A DNA stretch of 64,000 nucleotides from Aeromicrobium sp. A1-2 (lineage in GTDB: Bacteria; Actinomycetota; Actinomycetes; Propionibacteriales; Nocardioidaceae), in NCBI RefSeq assembly GCF_003443875.1, contig NZ_CP027482.1, positions 1,550,001-1,614,000 on the forward strand. The letters run 5' to 3'. Below the pieces are notes generated by a model. It was not told the DNA's origin. It saw only the letters and a program-made list of their open reading frames with translations, and did no database searches. Shown here one piece after another: positions 36,575 to 45,324 of this stretch. The position numbers and the translations under genes were made by a program. Position 1 is the stretch's first letter. Every line of letters begins with the position of its first letter.

Positions 36575-37936
36575 CTAGGCGGTAGCGATGTCTGCAGCGC
36601 ACCGAAAGCCGGTGTCGTCGTCCAACATGGTTTTCGATGCGTCGTTCGCGTGGCCTGGGGCGCACGTAGCAAAAGGGCTGTTGAAGGAGCCCCCCCGAAG
36701 TGGGGCTCGTCGGGCTTCGGGGTCAGCCGAGCACCACTCCCAAACGTTGCCTGCCATATCGAAGACGCCGAATGGGCTCACCCCGCTTCGGTACCTCGCA
36801 ACAGCGCTGGTCTCGCCAATGCCGCTCTCTCTGCAGTTGCACTTGGCTGGCGTGGGTGCATTGCCCCACGGGAAGTCACGGCCGTCATCACCCCGAGCGG
36901 CGCGCTCCCATTCAATCTCGGTTGGTAAGCGTTTCCCCGCCCACGATGCATATGCTTCGGCGTCCGCATGCGTCACATGTGTGACCGGGCGTTGGGCCGC
37001 ATCGTCGCCATCAGGTTGCGGTGGCTCTGGATGCCCGGTCGCATTGCAGAACACCTGAAAGTCGGCGACTGTGACTGGGTAGGTGTCAATGAAGTAGCCG
37101 CCGACGTCTGTCACCTCAGGAACCTCGGCACCGAGCAAAGCCTGGCCCGTCGGGACACGGCGCATCTTACGCTGGTCACCGTCCCACGTGATCTCCGAGA
37201 ACTCTTTGCGGGGGTTCTTGCTTATGAACAACTCCCCGGACAGGTCCGAGCCCCACATCGTCGGTTCCTGATCTGCACGGCTGCTGACGAACGTGTAGAT
37301 GTGGCGGAACAACTCCGAATGCCCAATCACTCCGTCTGCATCGACGTCTGCCTCGCCGGTGCGGATGCCGTCCAGTAGTCCGGCGGTGAAAACGCCGTGA
37401 CCCAGCGCTTCGAATTCCCTGCTCTCCTGATCCTTGCTGGTAGCCGAGATCACGACCCGACCACGTCCGGACAATGCCTCAAGTAACAAGTCTGGTGAAC
37501 GAGCCGAACGCCTTCTCGAACTCGACGCGATTCCCGAGTAGCAACAGTCGAGGAGGAGAGCAGCAGACGCCACGTCGTTCTCGTCGAGCACGCTGTCGAC
37601 GAAGCTCATCGGGATGGCCGTCGATAGCGGAAGTCGGTGATCGTAGCCGACAGGTGCCAAGAGCAACTCACCGCCCGTCGAGGCGAGCGCGTGGCCGGCG
37701 TAGAAGAACAGGACGGTGTCTCCAAGTTGCAATCTGCGTACGAGAGACTCGACCGTAGTCTCGAGGGCTGACCTATCCGGATCTATCAGCAGCCGCGACA
37801 CTTCTGGATCACACGCGCCGTAGTTGCCGTCGGTGAGAATCTCGAACACGGCTTTCGCGTCTGCCGCGGCATAGGCCAGGTCGGGCAGGGAGCCGTTGTA
37901 GCTCCCGACGCCAATGCATAGAGCTGCCCGAGTCAC
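36575..37936 (-). CDS. Caspase-like (C14) peptidase fused to an FGE/sulfatase-modifying domain
   Basis: 453 residues. The N-terminal caspase/metacaspase domain (about 1-235) has the catalytic dyad in place: His82 in FFYAGHA and Cys132 in LLLDCCYSG. The C-terminal domain (about 255-450) is of the formylglycine-generating-enzyme/C-type-lectin kind: GGYFIDTYPVTVADFQVFC, VTHVTHADAEAYASWAGKRLPTE, ERAARG, FDMAGNVWEW, LRGGSFN. Family knowledge: bacterial caspases act as effectors in conflict systems, and fused FGE domains are thought to recognise or present ligands. GTG start, two bases after the aminotransferase stop: last gene of a four-gene operon. Expected outcome is proteolytic cell killing on a trigger (inference). 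Confidence 0.85.
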   Translation of the reverse strand: MTRAALCIGVGSYNGSLPDLAYAAADAKAVFEILTDGNYGACDPEVSRLLIDPDRSALETTVESLVRRLQLGDTVLFFYAGHALASTGGELLLAPVGYDHRLPLSTAIPMSFVDSVLDENDVASAALLLDCCYSGIASSSRRRSARSPDLLLEALSGRGRVVISATSKDQESREFEALGHGVFTAGLLDGIRTGEADVDADGVIGHSELFRHIYTFVSSRADQEPTMWGSDLSGELFISKNPRKEFSEITWDGDQRKMRRVPTGQALLGAEVPEVTDVGGYFIDTYPVTVADFQVFCNATGHPEPPQPDGDDAAQRPVTHVTHADAEAYASWAGKRLPTEIEWERAARGDDGRDFPWGNAPTPAKCNCRESGIGETSAVARYRSGVSPFGVFDMAGNVWEWCSADPEARRAPLRGGSFNSPFATCAPGHANDASKTMLDDDTGFRCAADIATA

Positions 37937-37938
37937 AG

Positions 37939-38766
37939 TCAGACGGTCTCGGGTCGTAGGTCGTTGAACGTCGCAGCGATGGAGCCGAGAAGCGAACCGT
38001 CCACAGCAAGGCCAACGCCATCAATCTGGCTGACCGCCCGTGCAGGGTTATTGACGTTCACCCCCAACACCAAATCGGCTCCCCGGAGATCGGATCGCGT
38101 CAATGAGCCGAATTCGAAATTCCAGTGAAGGGCGGTGGCGACTTGCTCCAACTGTGCCACTGTGACGCTGGCGAGCACGTTGGACTCGGGGGTCACCACC
38201 CGCCCGTCCTTCCAAACAAGGATGCTCCAGGTCGCACCTTCCAGGACCGAGTCGCCATTCAGCAGAAGAGCGTCGTCGTAGCCTGCGATTCGCGCAGCAC
38301 GCCGAAGCCCAATCTGTGTGAACAAGTCTGTTGATTTCAGGTGGGCAAGCCGGCGGGTGTGCTGCACCGATTGGACAGCGAATGACTCACGCGGGGCGAA
38401 CGGAAGGTCTGCTGGCCCCGATGAGACCAGGAAGCTGCACCCCTCGGCCTCGTCAGGCGCAGCTAGGCTAAACGTGTCGGGGAAGATGGTGATGCGGACC
38501 GACGCCGGAGATCCCCCCTGGATGGCGAAGTGGCTTCGAACCGCATCGCGGAGTCGTTGGGGGTCGAGCTCGTGACCCCAAAGCTCCCTAGCCCCGGCTG
38601 CGAGCCGTTCGAGGTGCTGCTGCCAACCGAGAACTGCACCGTCTGCCGCAACGAAGGAGGTGAATGCTCCGTACGGATACAGCGCGAAGCCTGGCGGTAT
38701 GGCCTCAACGCGAGCCCCGTCGAGCGTGTAGATGTGCGCCACCTTCTTACCGTCCCTTCTAGACAT
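37939..38766 (-). CDS. Class IV PLP aminotransferase-like protein
   Basis: 275 residues of the fold-type IV family (BCAT, D-amino-acid aminotransferase, ADC lyase). The PLP lysine is Lys144 in HLKSTD and the conserved Glu176 sits in VLEGATW, preceded by GYDDALLLN. The N-terminal GFALYPYGAFTSF is also typical. It begins in a TGATG overlap with the CATRA-like gene. An amino-acid enzyme inside a caspase operon is unexpected; it may make or sense a small-molecule signal, or act in metabolism unrelated to it. Substrate cannot be deduced. Confidence 0.8.
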   Translation of the reverse strand: MSRRDGKKVAHIYTLDGARVEAIPPGFALYPYGAFTSFVAADGAVLGWQQHLERLAAGARELWGHELDPQRLRDAVRSHFAIQGGSPASVRITIFPDTFSLAAPDEAEGCSFLVSSGPADLPFAPRESFAVQSVQHTRRLAHLKSTDLFTQIGLRRAARIAGYDDALLLNGDSVLEGATWSILVWKDGRVVTPESNVLASVTVAQLEQVATALHWNFEFGSLTRSDLRGADLVLGVNVNNPARAVSQIDGVGLAVDGSLLGSIAATFNDLRPETV

Positions 38767-39866
38767 CAGAAGGCGATTCTGGCAGCCAGGACGAGCAGCG
38801 GGCACGCGAGCCCACCGATAAGGGAGCCCCAGAACAACTTTCGCTTGCCGATGGTTCGACGCGAGAGCAGGATGCCCAGGATAAACGTGAGCGCCCCGGA
38901 CGCCACGATCACCAACGGCGTCTCGCGGTTCACAGCTTCGGAGACGTGGACGTTGGGGAGCGCGAGCACCTGGACCACCGTGAACGCAATTCCAACAGCG
39001 GCGAAGAGGGCCCCCTGGATCGCGCCCGCTGCCTCTCGCGCGACGTCGATGATGTAACGGCTTCGCTCGAAAAGTTGGGTGGTGCGCGCTTGGGTCGCTT
39101 CGAGTTGGTCAATCGCGTAACCGAGAAGCGTCAGATCGTGGTCATGCTGGGCGCGTTCACGAGTGACATTCGCGAGGAGTTGTTCTGCGACGGTTGCATG
39201 GTGGTCGCCGATGAGTGCCCGGAGATTCGCGGAGCCAACAGCCGACGTATGGCTGATCAGGTTGCCGCGCATCCTTAGATCTCGCAGCAGCGCCAGTGCG
39301 TCAACCATCGCAGCATCTGATCCCAACAACCTCTGCACATCTGCTTCGGTCATGGGACGCTGCGATCGCACCGAGCGGCTTGCCGAGTCCAGCGCGGAGG
39401 CCGAACTGCTCACCAGCTTCGCGTTGGACTGCAGTGCTGACGCGAGCTCCGCGGGCCATCCAAGGTGGCCGTTCAGTTCGTCGAGCTCTGACATCGCGCG
39501 CACGAGTCGCACTGCCGCGTCGCCTTCGGCGTCGTACCAAACGAGGTCATCGATAAGCTTTTCCGGGCAGCGGAGCTCGGTATTGATCCCCGCGGGGCTG
39601 GTTACCCTGATCAGGGCACTCTCGTCAGACTCGACGTCGACCGCCAACTGCCAGTGGTGGGTGCCGCTTTTCGGGTCGAATCCGGTCGCCGGCGCCTTGG
39701 TGCAGCACAGCAGCGCGTTCGGCACCTCGACGATCATGTGAGAGGCAGAACCTGTGATCTGGTGCGCGCGAATCTGGCCGGAAGGCGCGATCGCGCCCGT
39801 TCCGGCGACGGCGTCCCACCAAGCCTGTGCTGCATCAGCGCCGCCCGGAGCAAACTCGTACCTCAC
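38766..39866 (-). CDS. CATRA-like membrane protein of the caspase operon
   Basis: 366 residues: a soluble N-terminal domain (about 1-150), a helical region rich in Ser/Ala/Leu (150-270), then three hydrophobic helices at the C-terminus (about 275-298, 310-330 and 344-366). Genes of this plan next to bacterial caspases are known as CATRA (caspase and TPR-repeat associated) proteins of proposed conflict systems. My assignment rests on neighbourhood and architecture, not a confirmed domain match. The terminal helices could tether the complex or form a pore. It overlaps both neighbours by a few bases. Confidence 0.55.
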   Translation of the reverse strand: MRYEFAPGGADAAQAWWDAVAGTGAIAPSGQIRAHQITGSASHMIVEVPNALLCCTKAPATGFDPKSGTHHWQLAVDVESDESALIRVTSPAGINTELRCPEKLIDDLVWYDAEGDAAVRLVRAMSELDELNGHLGWPAELASALQSNAKLVSSSASALDSASRSVRSQRPMTEADVQRLLGSDAAMVDALALLRDLRMRGNLISHTSAVGSANLRALIGDHHATVAEQLLANVTRERAQHDHDLTLLGYAIDQLEATQARTTQLFERSRYIIDVAREAAGAIQGALFAAVGIAFTVVQVLALPNVHVSEAVNRETPLVIVASGALTFILGILLSRRTIGKRKLFWGSLIGGLACPLLVLAARIAF

Positions 39867-40168
39867 GCTCGGCTTACAAGGAGCTCAACTAGCAAGTTTC
39901 GGAGATCGACAACATGCGGAGGAGTTGCCGACGGACGTGCCATCGCAGCGGCTGTTGGCTCGCCCCGGCCGGTGCCGTTCTGAAGTGCCGCAGCCTCGAC
40001 GGGCAACTCATCCAGCAGCTCGAGCAGCCGAGCGCTGTTACCGTCTTGGAACGCAGAGGTCGCGTGTTGGACGAGGACCGTCGCAATGCGCCTTTGTTGC
40101 GCGGAGAGTGCTTCCCACGGCACCGCATCAAGACGATCGATCGCCGCCGACATTTGGTTGTTGCACAT
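39863..40168 (-). CDS. Small first gene of the caspase operon (CATRA-associated)
   Basis: 101 residues starting MCNNQMSAAIDRLDAVPWEAL, wholly soluble. A helical hairpin is likely (QQRRIATVLVQHATSAFQDGN, then LLELLDELP). Its end overlaps the CATRA-like start by four bases. Small proteins in this position occur in CATRA loci as system-associated partners. Role unknown; a sensor adaptor or inhibitor of the caspase is possible. GGCGG eight bases upstream supports the start at 40168. Confidence 0.55.
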   Translation of the reverse strand: MCNNQMSAAIDRLDAVPWEALSAQQRRIATVLVQHATSAFQDGNSARLLELLDELPVEAAALQNGTGRGEPTAAAMARPSATPPHVVDLRNLLVELLVSRA

Positions 40169-40693
40169 GGTCTACCGCCTGGCTGGATGGGTTGCTCCTA
40201 CGCTAGTTGGAGCGACGCCGCCTCGCAGCCGATTCGCCGGAACCAGGGCCATTCAGTCCCCCGATGTGGACGAGCATTCGTGATGCCGTTCGCTTTGTCG
40301 TAGCCCTGATCGTCCCGCCCACGGTGGTCGGTCACCGCCCGAACAGTTCGTGAGCCAGTTGCTGGGTGACGATGTCGCGCACAGCGCCCCTCAGAGCCGC
40401 AGCGACATCACCATGGTCGGGCTCGACGACGCGGCACGCCAGAACCTCAGTTGGGCTCGGAGGCGGACGGGGAGATCACACGTGAGCACCAAATGATCGC
40501 TGGGAGCGTGGTCCCGGTCCCGCGCCGTAGACTGCGACATCGTCGGGTCCTTCCGGTTTGAGCGGCTTAGTCACTGCCGATCGTCGAAGGCCTTACAGCG
40601 GTTCCGGGTCAGACGCCCGCACCGTGCCCCTCACCGCCGGTAGGAAGATCCCGCTTGATGCAAACCTCGGGCACCCCACCGCACCTTGCAGGC
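40169..40693. other. Intergenic region between the caspase operon and transfer genes
   Basis: 525 bases holding the divergent promoters of the caspase operon (leftward) and of the secretion operon (rightward); no good -35/-10 pair stands out. On the minus strand a 3' gene fragment can be read from about 40460 to a stop at 40332 (ends RDIVTQQLAHELFGR) without a start, probably a leftover of an earlier insertion. Confidence 0.4.
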
Positions 40694-40984
40694 ATGACAA
40701 CTATCGAGTTGATCCAACGTGCCGCCGGCCCCGACTTCGGGGCCGTGGGCGGGTCTGCTGACATGCGCAAGGTCATCGGCGCACTGCTGACCTACGGGCT
40801 GCTGTTCGCATGCCTGATGCTCATCATCTCCGCCGTGGCCTGGGCCATCGCTTCCTCGAACGGCAGCTGGCAGTCCGCCTCGAAAGCGAAGGCCGGAGTC
40901 TTCGTAGCCCTCGGAGGAGCAGGCCTCACGGGTGGCGCGCTCGCGTGGGCCAACTGGCTCCTCGATGTCGGAGCCGCGCTCTGA
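40694..40984 (+). CDS. Small two-helix membrane protein, secretion subunit
   Basis: 96 residues: a short exposed N-terminus containing DFGAVGGSADMRKVIGALL, then two membrane helices (about 34-55 and 68-88). The same plan recurs in the next gene, so these are related. Small two-helix proteins before TrbL and VirB4 genes correspond in position to VirB2/VirB3-like subunits. Start is ATG 40694; in-frame ATGs at 40655 and 40658 lie behind AGGAAG. Confidence 0.65.
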   Translation: MTTIELIQRAAGPDFGAVGGSADMRKVIGALLTYGLLFACLMLIISAVAWAIASSNGSWQSASKAKAGVFVALGGAGLTGGALAWANWLLDVGAAL

Positions 40985-41041
40985 CCTGCGCCGGTGTGCG
41001 CACCTCTCGAACAGATACACCCATCGACTTCAGGAGGAATC

Positions 41042-41359
41042 GTGTTTCACCTTGACCTACTCCCCGCCTTTGTCCAGGTTCTGCCGATGGACATCACCAT
41101 CGACCCGAACTCCAACGGGCTGCCCGGCATCGGGCAGCTCCGCAAGATCGTCGGCGCGTCCATGACCGTCGGTCTGATCCTGGCCGTCCTCGCGTTGATC
41201 ATCTCGGCCGTTGTATGGGCGATGGGCTCGAACTCGTCCAACCCCCATCTGGCGGGCCGCGGCAAGTTGGGGGTCGTTGTCGCTCTCGGCGCCGCGATCG
41301 TGACCGGCGCTGCTGTTGCGTTGGTGAACTTCTTCTGGAACGTCGGCCAAGCGGTCTGA
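41042..41359 (+). CDS. Small two-helix membrane protein, paralogue of the previous gene
   Basis: 105 residues from a GTG with AGGAGG six bases upstream. It shares the core (GIGQLRKIVGASMTVGLILAVLALIISAVVWAM) with the preceding protein and ends in a second helix. Probably a pilin-like or channel subunit of the type IV secretion system. Confidence 0.65.
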   Translation: MFHLDLLPAFVQVLPMDITIDPNSNGLPGIGQLRKIVGASMTVGLILAVLALIISAVVWAMGSNSSNPHLAGRGKLGVVVALGAAIVTGAAVALVNFFWNVGQAV

Positions 41360-41387
41360 GCTGCAGCGAGCGACGGGAGCAACGACG

Positions 41388-42680
41388 ATGGGTGTCTGCG
41401 ATGTACCGGTGATCTCCACCGTCTGCGACAAAGCCGGAGACGTGGCAGCGAGTCTGGTCACCGCGCCGTTCGACTGGCTCGCCGAGGGCATGGGCAACGC
41501 GGCCGAGTGGATGTTCACCTCCGTGTGGTCAGTCTTCGACTCCACCACCTCGGTCGACATCACCACCGACGAATACATGAAGGTCTACAACATCCTGTTC
41601 GGGGTCGCCGTGTTCGTGATGCTCGGCTTCTTCATGCTCCAGGTCATCGGCGGCATGATCCGACGCGAACCAGCCGCGCTGACCAGAGCCGCGACCGGGT
41701 TGGCCAAGTCGATCCTCGGGTCCTTCGTCGCCATCACACTCCTAGCGTTGGCTCTTGAGATCACCGACCAGCTCACCATCGGGATCGTCGATGCCGCCGG
41801 TACCAACATGGACGAGATGGGCGACCGGGTCGCGCTGCTCGCTGTCGGCATCGGGGGACTCAGCCTCAAAGCCCCCGGCGCTGCCGCGATTCTCACGATC
41901 TTCCTCGCTGGGATGGCAATCAGCGCTGCGGTGATCGTATGGATCAGCCTGCTGGTCCGCAAAGCTCTCCTGCTGGTCGCCATCGTGTTCGCACCCATCG
42001 CCCTGGCCGGTGCCTCGTGGGACCAGACCCGCGGCTGGATCGGGAAGTGGGCGACGTTCGTGATCGCGCTGATCTTGTCCAAACTCGTGCTCGTCGTGAT
42101 CTTCCTGCTCGCGACCGCCCAAGTATCCGCACCGATCGATGCCGACCTGCAATCGGTAGGTGAACCGATCGCTGGCGTCGTGTTGATGCTCATGGCCGGG
42201 TTCGCGCCCTACATGACCTACAAGGCGATCAGCTTCATGGGCTTCGACATGTACCACGCAATGTCAGCCGAACAGGAGACCAAGTCTGCGTTGAACCGGC
42301 CGCTGCCGATCCCCACTGGCGGAGGAGGAGGCGGTGCCAGCGTGCCGAAGATCCTCGGCGGCGGTGACGGGTCTGGTGGCTCAGGCAGCGGTGCGACCCC
42401 GGCCGCCGCACCCGCCGCTGGAGGATCAAGTGGCGCAAGCGCGGGATCAGGCGGCGGCGGGGCAGCTGCCGGAGGCGCTGTCGCGGCAGGTGCCGTCGTC
42501 GCCAAGGAAGCCGCGAGCACTGGTCCGCGGTTGGGGAACTTCGTCGCCAGCCAGGCCTCTGGCCAGGCTGATCAGGCCGCTGCTCCGACCGGCGCTTCGG
42601 GCACGGTCCCGGCCCACACCGCAGATCCCACTCCCCCGATGTCGACTCGCGGATCCACCAACACTGGAGGCAAGTCGTGA
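41388..42680 (+). CDS. TrbL/VirB6-like polytopic membrane protein
   Basis: 430 residues: five to seven membrane helices between about 55 and 285, including a long set of AVIVWISLLVRKALLLVAIVFAPIALAG type. A Gly/Ser/Ala/Pro-rich low-complexity tail of about 140 residues follows. This is the layout of TrbL/VirB6 channel proteins of type IV secretion. It overlaps the next gene's GTG. Confidence 0.8.
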   Translation: MGVCDVPVISTVCDKAGDVAASLVTAPFDWLAEGMGNAAEWMFTSVWSVFDSTTSVDITTDEYMKVYNILFGVAVFVMLGFFMLQVIGGMIRREPAALTRAATGLAKSILGSFVAITLLALALEITDQLTIGIVDAAGTNMDEMGDRVALLAVGIGGLSLKAPGAAAILTIFLAGMAISAAVIVWISLLVRKALLLVAIVFAPIALAGASWDQTRGWIGKWATFVIALILSKLVLVVIFLLATAQVSAPIDADLQSVGEPIAGVVLMLMAGFAPYMTYKAISFMGFDMYHAMSAEQETKSALNRPLPIPTGGGGGGASVPKILGGGDGSGGSGSGATPAAAPAAGGSSGASAGSGGGGAAAGGAVAAGAVVAKEAASTGPRLGNFVASQASGQADQAAAPTGASGTVPAHTADPTPPMSTRGSTNTGGKS

Positions 42681-44146
42681 ACGCCGCCGCCTCGTCGAAG
42701 TCCGGCGACTACGAACTCCAGCCGGTGAAGTTCTCTCGCCTGAGCCGACGCGGTGTCCTGTTCGGGTTGACCGCCTCCCAACTCGTCGTCGTCGGGATCG
42801 GCGCCATCACACTCGTGTTCTCGCTGTACGTCGGCGGCGGAGCCAACCTGATCGTCGCCTTCCCCGTCATTCTCTTTTGCGCTGCGCTCGCGTTTGTCGG
42901 AGTCGGTGGGCGCAAGTTGATCCAGTGGCTCCCCATCGCCGCCGTCTGGTTGTTGCGATCCACCGGCGGCCAACTCATCTACCGGCGACGGGTCGTAGCT
43001 CCACGACCTGTCGGCACGCTTGCATTGCCCGGTGATGCCGCCTGCTTGCGGCAATGGCTCAATCCCGAGACCGGCGCCGTGATGGTGCACGACCCGCACC
43101 GCAACACCCTGACCGCGATCGTCGCGGTCGCGCACCCGGCATTCATACTGCTTGACCCCCTCGAACAACAACGCCGCGTCACCGGGTGGGGACGCGTCCT
43201 GGCCACCGCATGTCGCTCCGGACGCATCGCATCGCTGCAGATCATGGAGCGGACGCTGCCCGACTCCGGGAAGGGACTGGCCGAGTGGTGGCACCAGCAC
43301 GGCACCGGGGACAACTCCTTTGCCGCAACGACGTACGGCGAACTCATCGACCGCGCCGGACCTGCCGGCGAACGGCACGCCTCAACCATCTCGCTATCGC
43401 TGGACCTCAAGACCGCTGGCAGGGCGATCCGTGCCGCTGGGGGTGGCAACCGTGGTGCAGCTGCCGTGTTGCGCCAAGAGATGTCGAATATCGTGGCCGC
43501 GCTGCGCTCTGCTGATCTCTCCCCCTCTGAGTGGCTTGAACCCGGCGATCTGGCTGTGATCCTGCGCGGCGCCTACGACCCCGATGTCGGAGCTGCATTG
43601 GAGCGTCACGGCAACGTCGGCCGTGACCTTGCCACTGCCGGCCCGGTCGCGGTCACCGAGAACTGGTCGTCATTGCGGTCAGACTCCGCGTACCACTGCG
43701 TGCTGTGGATCAGCGAATGGCCCAGATCATTGGTGTTTCCGGGCTTCCTGGCCCCCGTGCTGCTGTCGTCGGGGATCCGACGCACCTTCACCGTGCTCTA
43801 CACCCCAATGCGCACCGACCAGGCCGCCCGTGACATTCGAAAGAAGAAGACCGAGTACGTCTCCGATGCAGCGCAACGGCAACGAATCGGGCAGATCGAG
43901 GACGCGCAACACAGCGCCGAGTACAACGACGTCCTGCAGCAAGAGGCCGATCTCACTGCCGGGCACGGGATCCTCCGGGTCACCGGGCTGATCGCTATAA
44001 CCGCAGGCGATCCCGACGAACTCGAACGAGCCATCGCCGACATCGAGCAAGCAGCCATCCAGGCTTCTTGTGAGACCAGACGGCTCTGGGGCCAACAAGC
44101 ACAGTCGTTCACTGCCGCGGCTCTTCCCCTGTCTCGATCGGTTTGA
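42677..44146 (+). CDS. SCO6880-type type IV secretion protein
   Basis: 489 residues. Two adjacent membrane helices near the N-terminus (about 30-75, following KFSRLSRRGVLFGLT) act like a VirB3/PrgI anchor. The long soluble region resembles the N-terminal, non-ATPase part of VirB4 proteins, as in Streptomyces SCO6880-family proteins. The ATPase itself is on a separate gene (46491-48023), so the VirB4 function seems split. The two are separated by an inserted minus-strand module. Confidence 0.75.
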   Translation: MNAAASSKSGDYELQPVKFSRLSRRGVLFGLTASQLVVVGIGAITLVFSLYVGGGANLIVAFPVILFCAALAFVGVGGRKLIQWLPIAAVWLLRSTGGQLIYRRRVVAPRPVGTLALPGDAACLRQWLNPETGAVMVHDPHRNTLTAIVAVAHPAFILLDPLEQQRRVTGWGRVLATACRSGRIASLQIMERTLPDSGKGLAEWWHQHGTGDNSFAATTYGELIDRAGPAGERHASTISLSLDLKTAGRAIRAAGGGNRGAAAVLRQEMSNIVAALRSADLSPSEWLEPGDLAVILRGAYDPDVGAALERHGNVGRDLATAGPVAVTENWSSLRSDSAYHCVLWISEWPRSLVFPGFLAPVLLSSGIRRTFTVLYTPMRTDQAARDIRKKKTEYVSDAAQRQRIGQIEDAQHSAEYNDVLQQEADLTAGHGILRVTGLIAITAGDPDELERAIADIEQAAIQASCETRRLWGQQAQSFTAAALPLSRSV

Positions 44147-44159
44147 CCGTGCGCCCGGC

Positions 44160-45302
44160 CTACATACGGCCGAGAACCTCTTGCTGCTTGGCGGCGTACT
44201 GCTCAGCGGTGATGAGACCTTGGTCGAGCATCGCCTTCAACTGTCCCAAGACGGCTACAGGGTCACCCTGTCCACTGCTCGACGGGCTCGTGGGTTGAAC
44301 CATGCCGGCCACGGTGCCACCCACCGCCCCCATGCCCATCGCGAACCCCATCATGTCGCCGCCACTTGCGCCGTTCTCGCCCATCGCAAAGGCGGCGTCA
44401 GCGACCGTGGTCTGCGAGTAGGCGTTGCCGATCGCGCCGCCCAGCATGAGGCCCTTGTTGTACTTATCCATCAACTCGCGCGACGCAGCGTCGTACTCGA
44501 TTGCTGACACGGCGACCGCGACAACCTCAAGCCCGAAGCGTTCGATCCACGATCCCTCGGGGGCCTGTTCGTTCGTCAGGGCGGTGGCAAGTTCGGGTCC
44601 ATGCGCTGCGAGGGAGGCGATGTCAATGGTCCGCGAGAGCGCCTGGACTGCTGCCTGGAATGCGGTCACGAACTCCTGCGTCAATTGCGAACTGGCGGCC
44701 TGATCCGCAAGTGAGTAGGTCTGCAAGTTGGATGGTAGCAAGTTACGGAACAGCCGAATCGGGTCTATGACCCTCACCGAGAACTGGCCCCGTGCCTTCA
44801 AACGGAGAACCGGAGCTTGGACCGATCCCGGCGGAACCAACGAGAAATCTTTGTAGGGCAGAGGCCCGGGTGTCCCGAAACGCAGGCTGCGGATCTCACG
44901 GAGATTGACGAAATAGATGCGCTGTTCTCGACCGGCCACGCCACCGAACTTGAATCGCTCCCATGATTGAGCGACCAAGGACCTGCCGACGCCCGCCCCC
45001 TCGAAGATCGAGGGCTGACCATCGTTCCGAAACACGAAGTAGCCCGGCTCGGTCGCGACACTGGCAATTTCACCGCCATCGGTGATGATCGCGGCCGCGT
45101 TCTCAGGAACGGCGATGCGTGATCCGTCCGAGACGACATTGTTCGAGCCGTGCTTGTTGGTCCCGCGGCCATTGTTTTGACGCTGAAGGGTCCCAGGCGC
45201 AACAAGGGTCTGCTCATCGAAGTTCGGCGCGGTGTAGAAGTCGCGCCATTGGTCGGCGAGGGTGCCGCCGACAGCCCCGACTCCGGCACTGATCAGTCCC
45301 AT
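44160..45302 (-). CDS. ICE-borne SPFH-domain (YdjI-like) protein
   Basis: 380 residues starting MGLISAGVGAVGGTLADQWRDFY, clearly homologous to the chromosomal protein at 3251-4456. SPFH region about 30-300; a C-terminal SHOCT-like helix pair ends LKAMLDQGLITAEQYAAKQQEVL. The ATG at 45302 (after AAGGTAGG) matches the family's start; the frame is open further up. It is followed on the same strand by nothing else and converges with the SCO6880-type gene, so with its partner at 45325 it forms an inserted two-gene module. Confidence 0.8.
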   Translation of the reverse strand: MGLISAGVGAVGGTLADQWRDFYTAPNFDEQTLVAPGTLQRQNNGRGTNKHGSNNVVSDGSRIAVPENAAAIITDGGEIASVATEPGYFVFRNDGQPSIFEGAGVGRSLVAQSWERFKFGGVAGREQRIYFVNLREIRSLRFGTPGPLPYKDFSLVPPGSVQAPVLRLKARGQFSVRVIDPIRLFRNLLPSNLQTYSLADQAASSQLTQEFVTAFQAAVQALSRTIDIASLAAHGPELATALTNEQAPEGSWIERFGLEVVAVAVSAIEYDAASRELMDKYNKGLMLGGAIGNAYSQTTVADAAFAMGENGASGGDMMGFAMGMGAVGGTVAGMVQPTSPSSSGQGDPVAVLGQLKAMLDQGLITAEQYAAKQQEVLGRM

Positions 45303-45324
45303 AGGTTGCCTACCTTCTTCGTGT

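Noticed and set aside
36575..37200. Diversity-generating retroelement target in the FGE domain
   Set aside because: FGE/C-type-lectin domains can be such targets, but no reverse transcriptase or template repeat is visible in the window.
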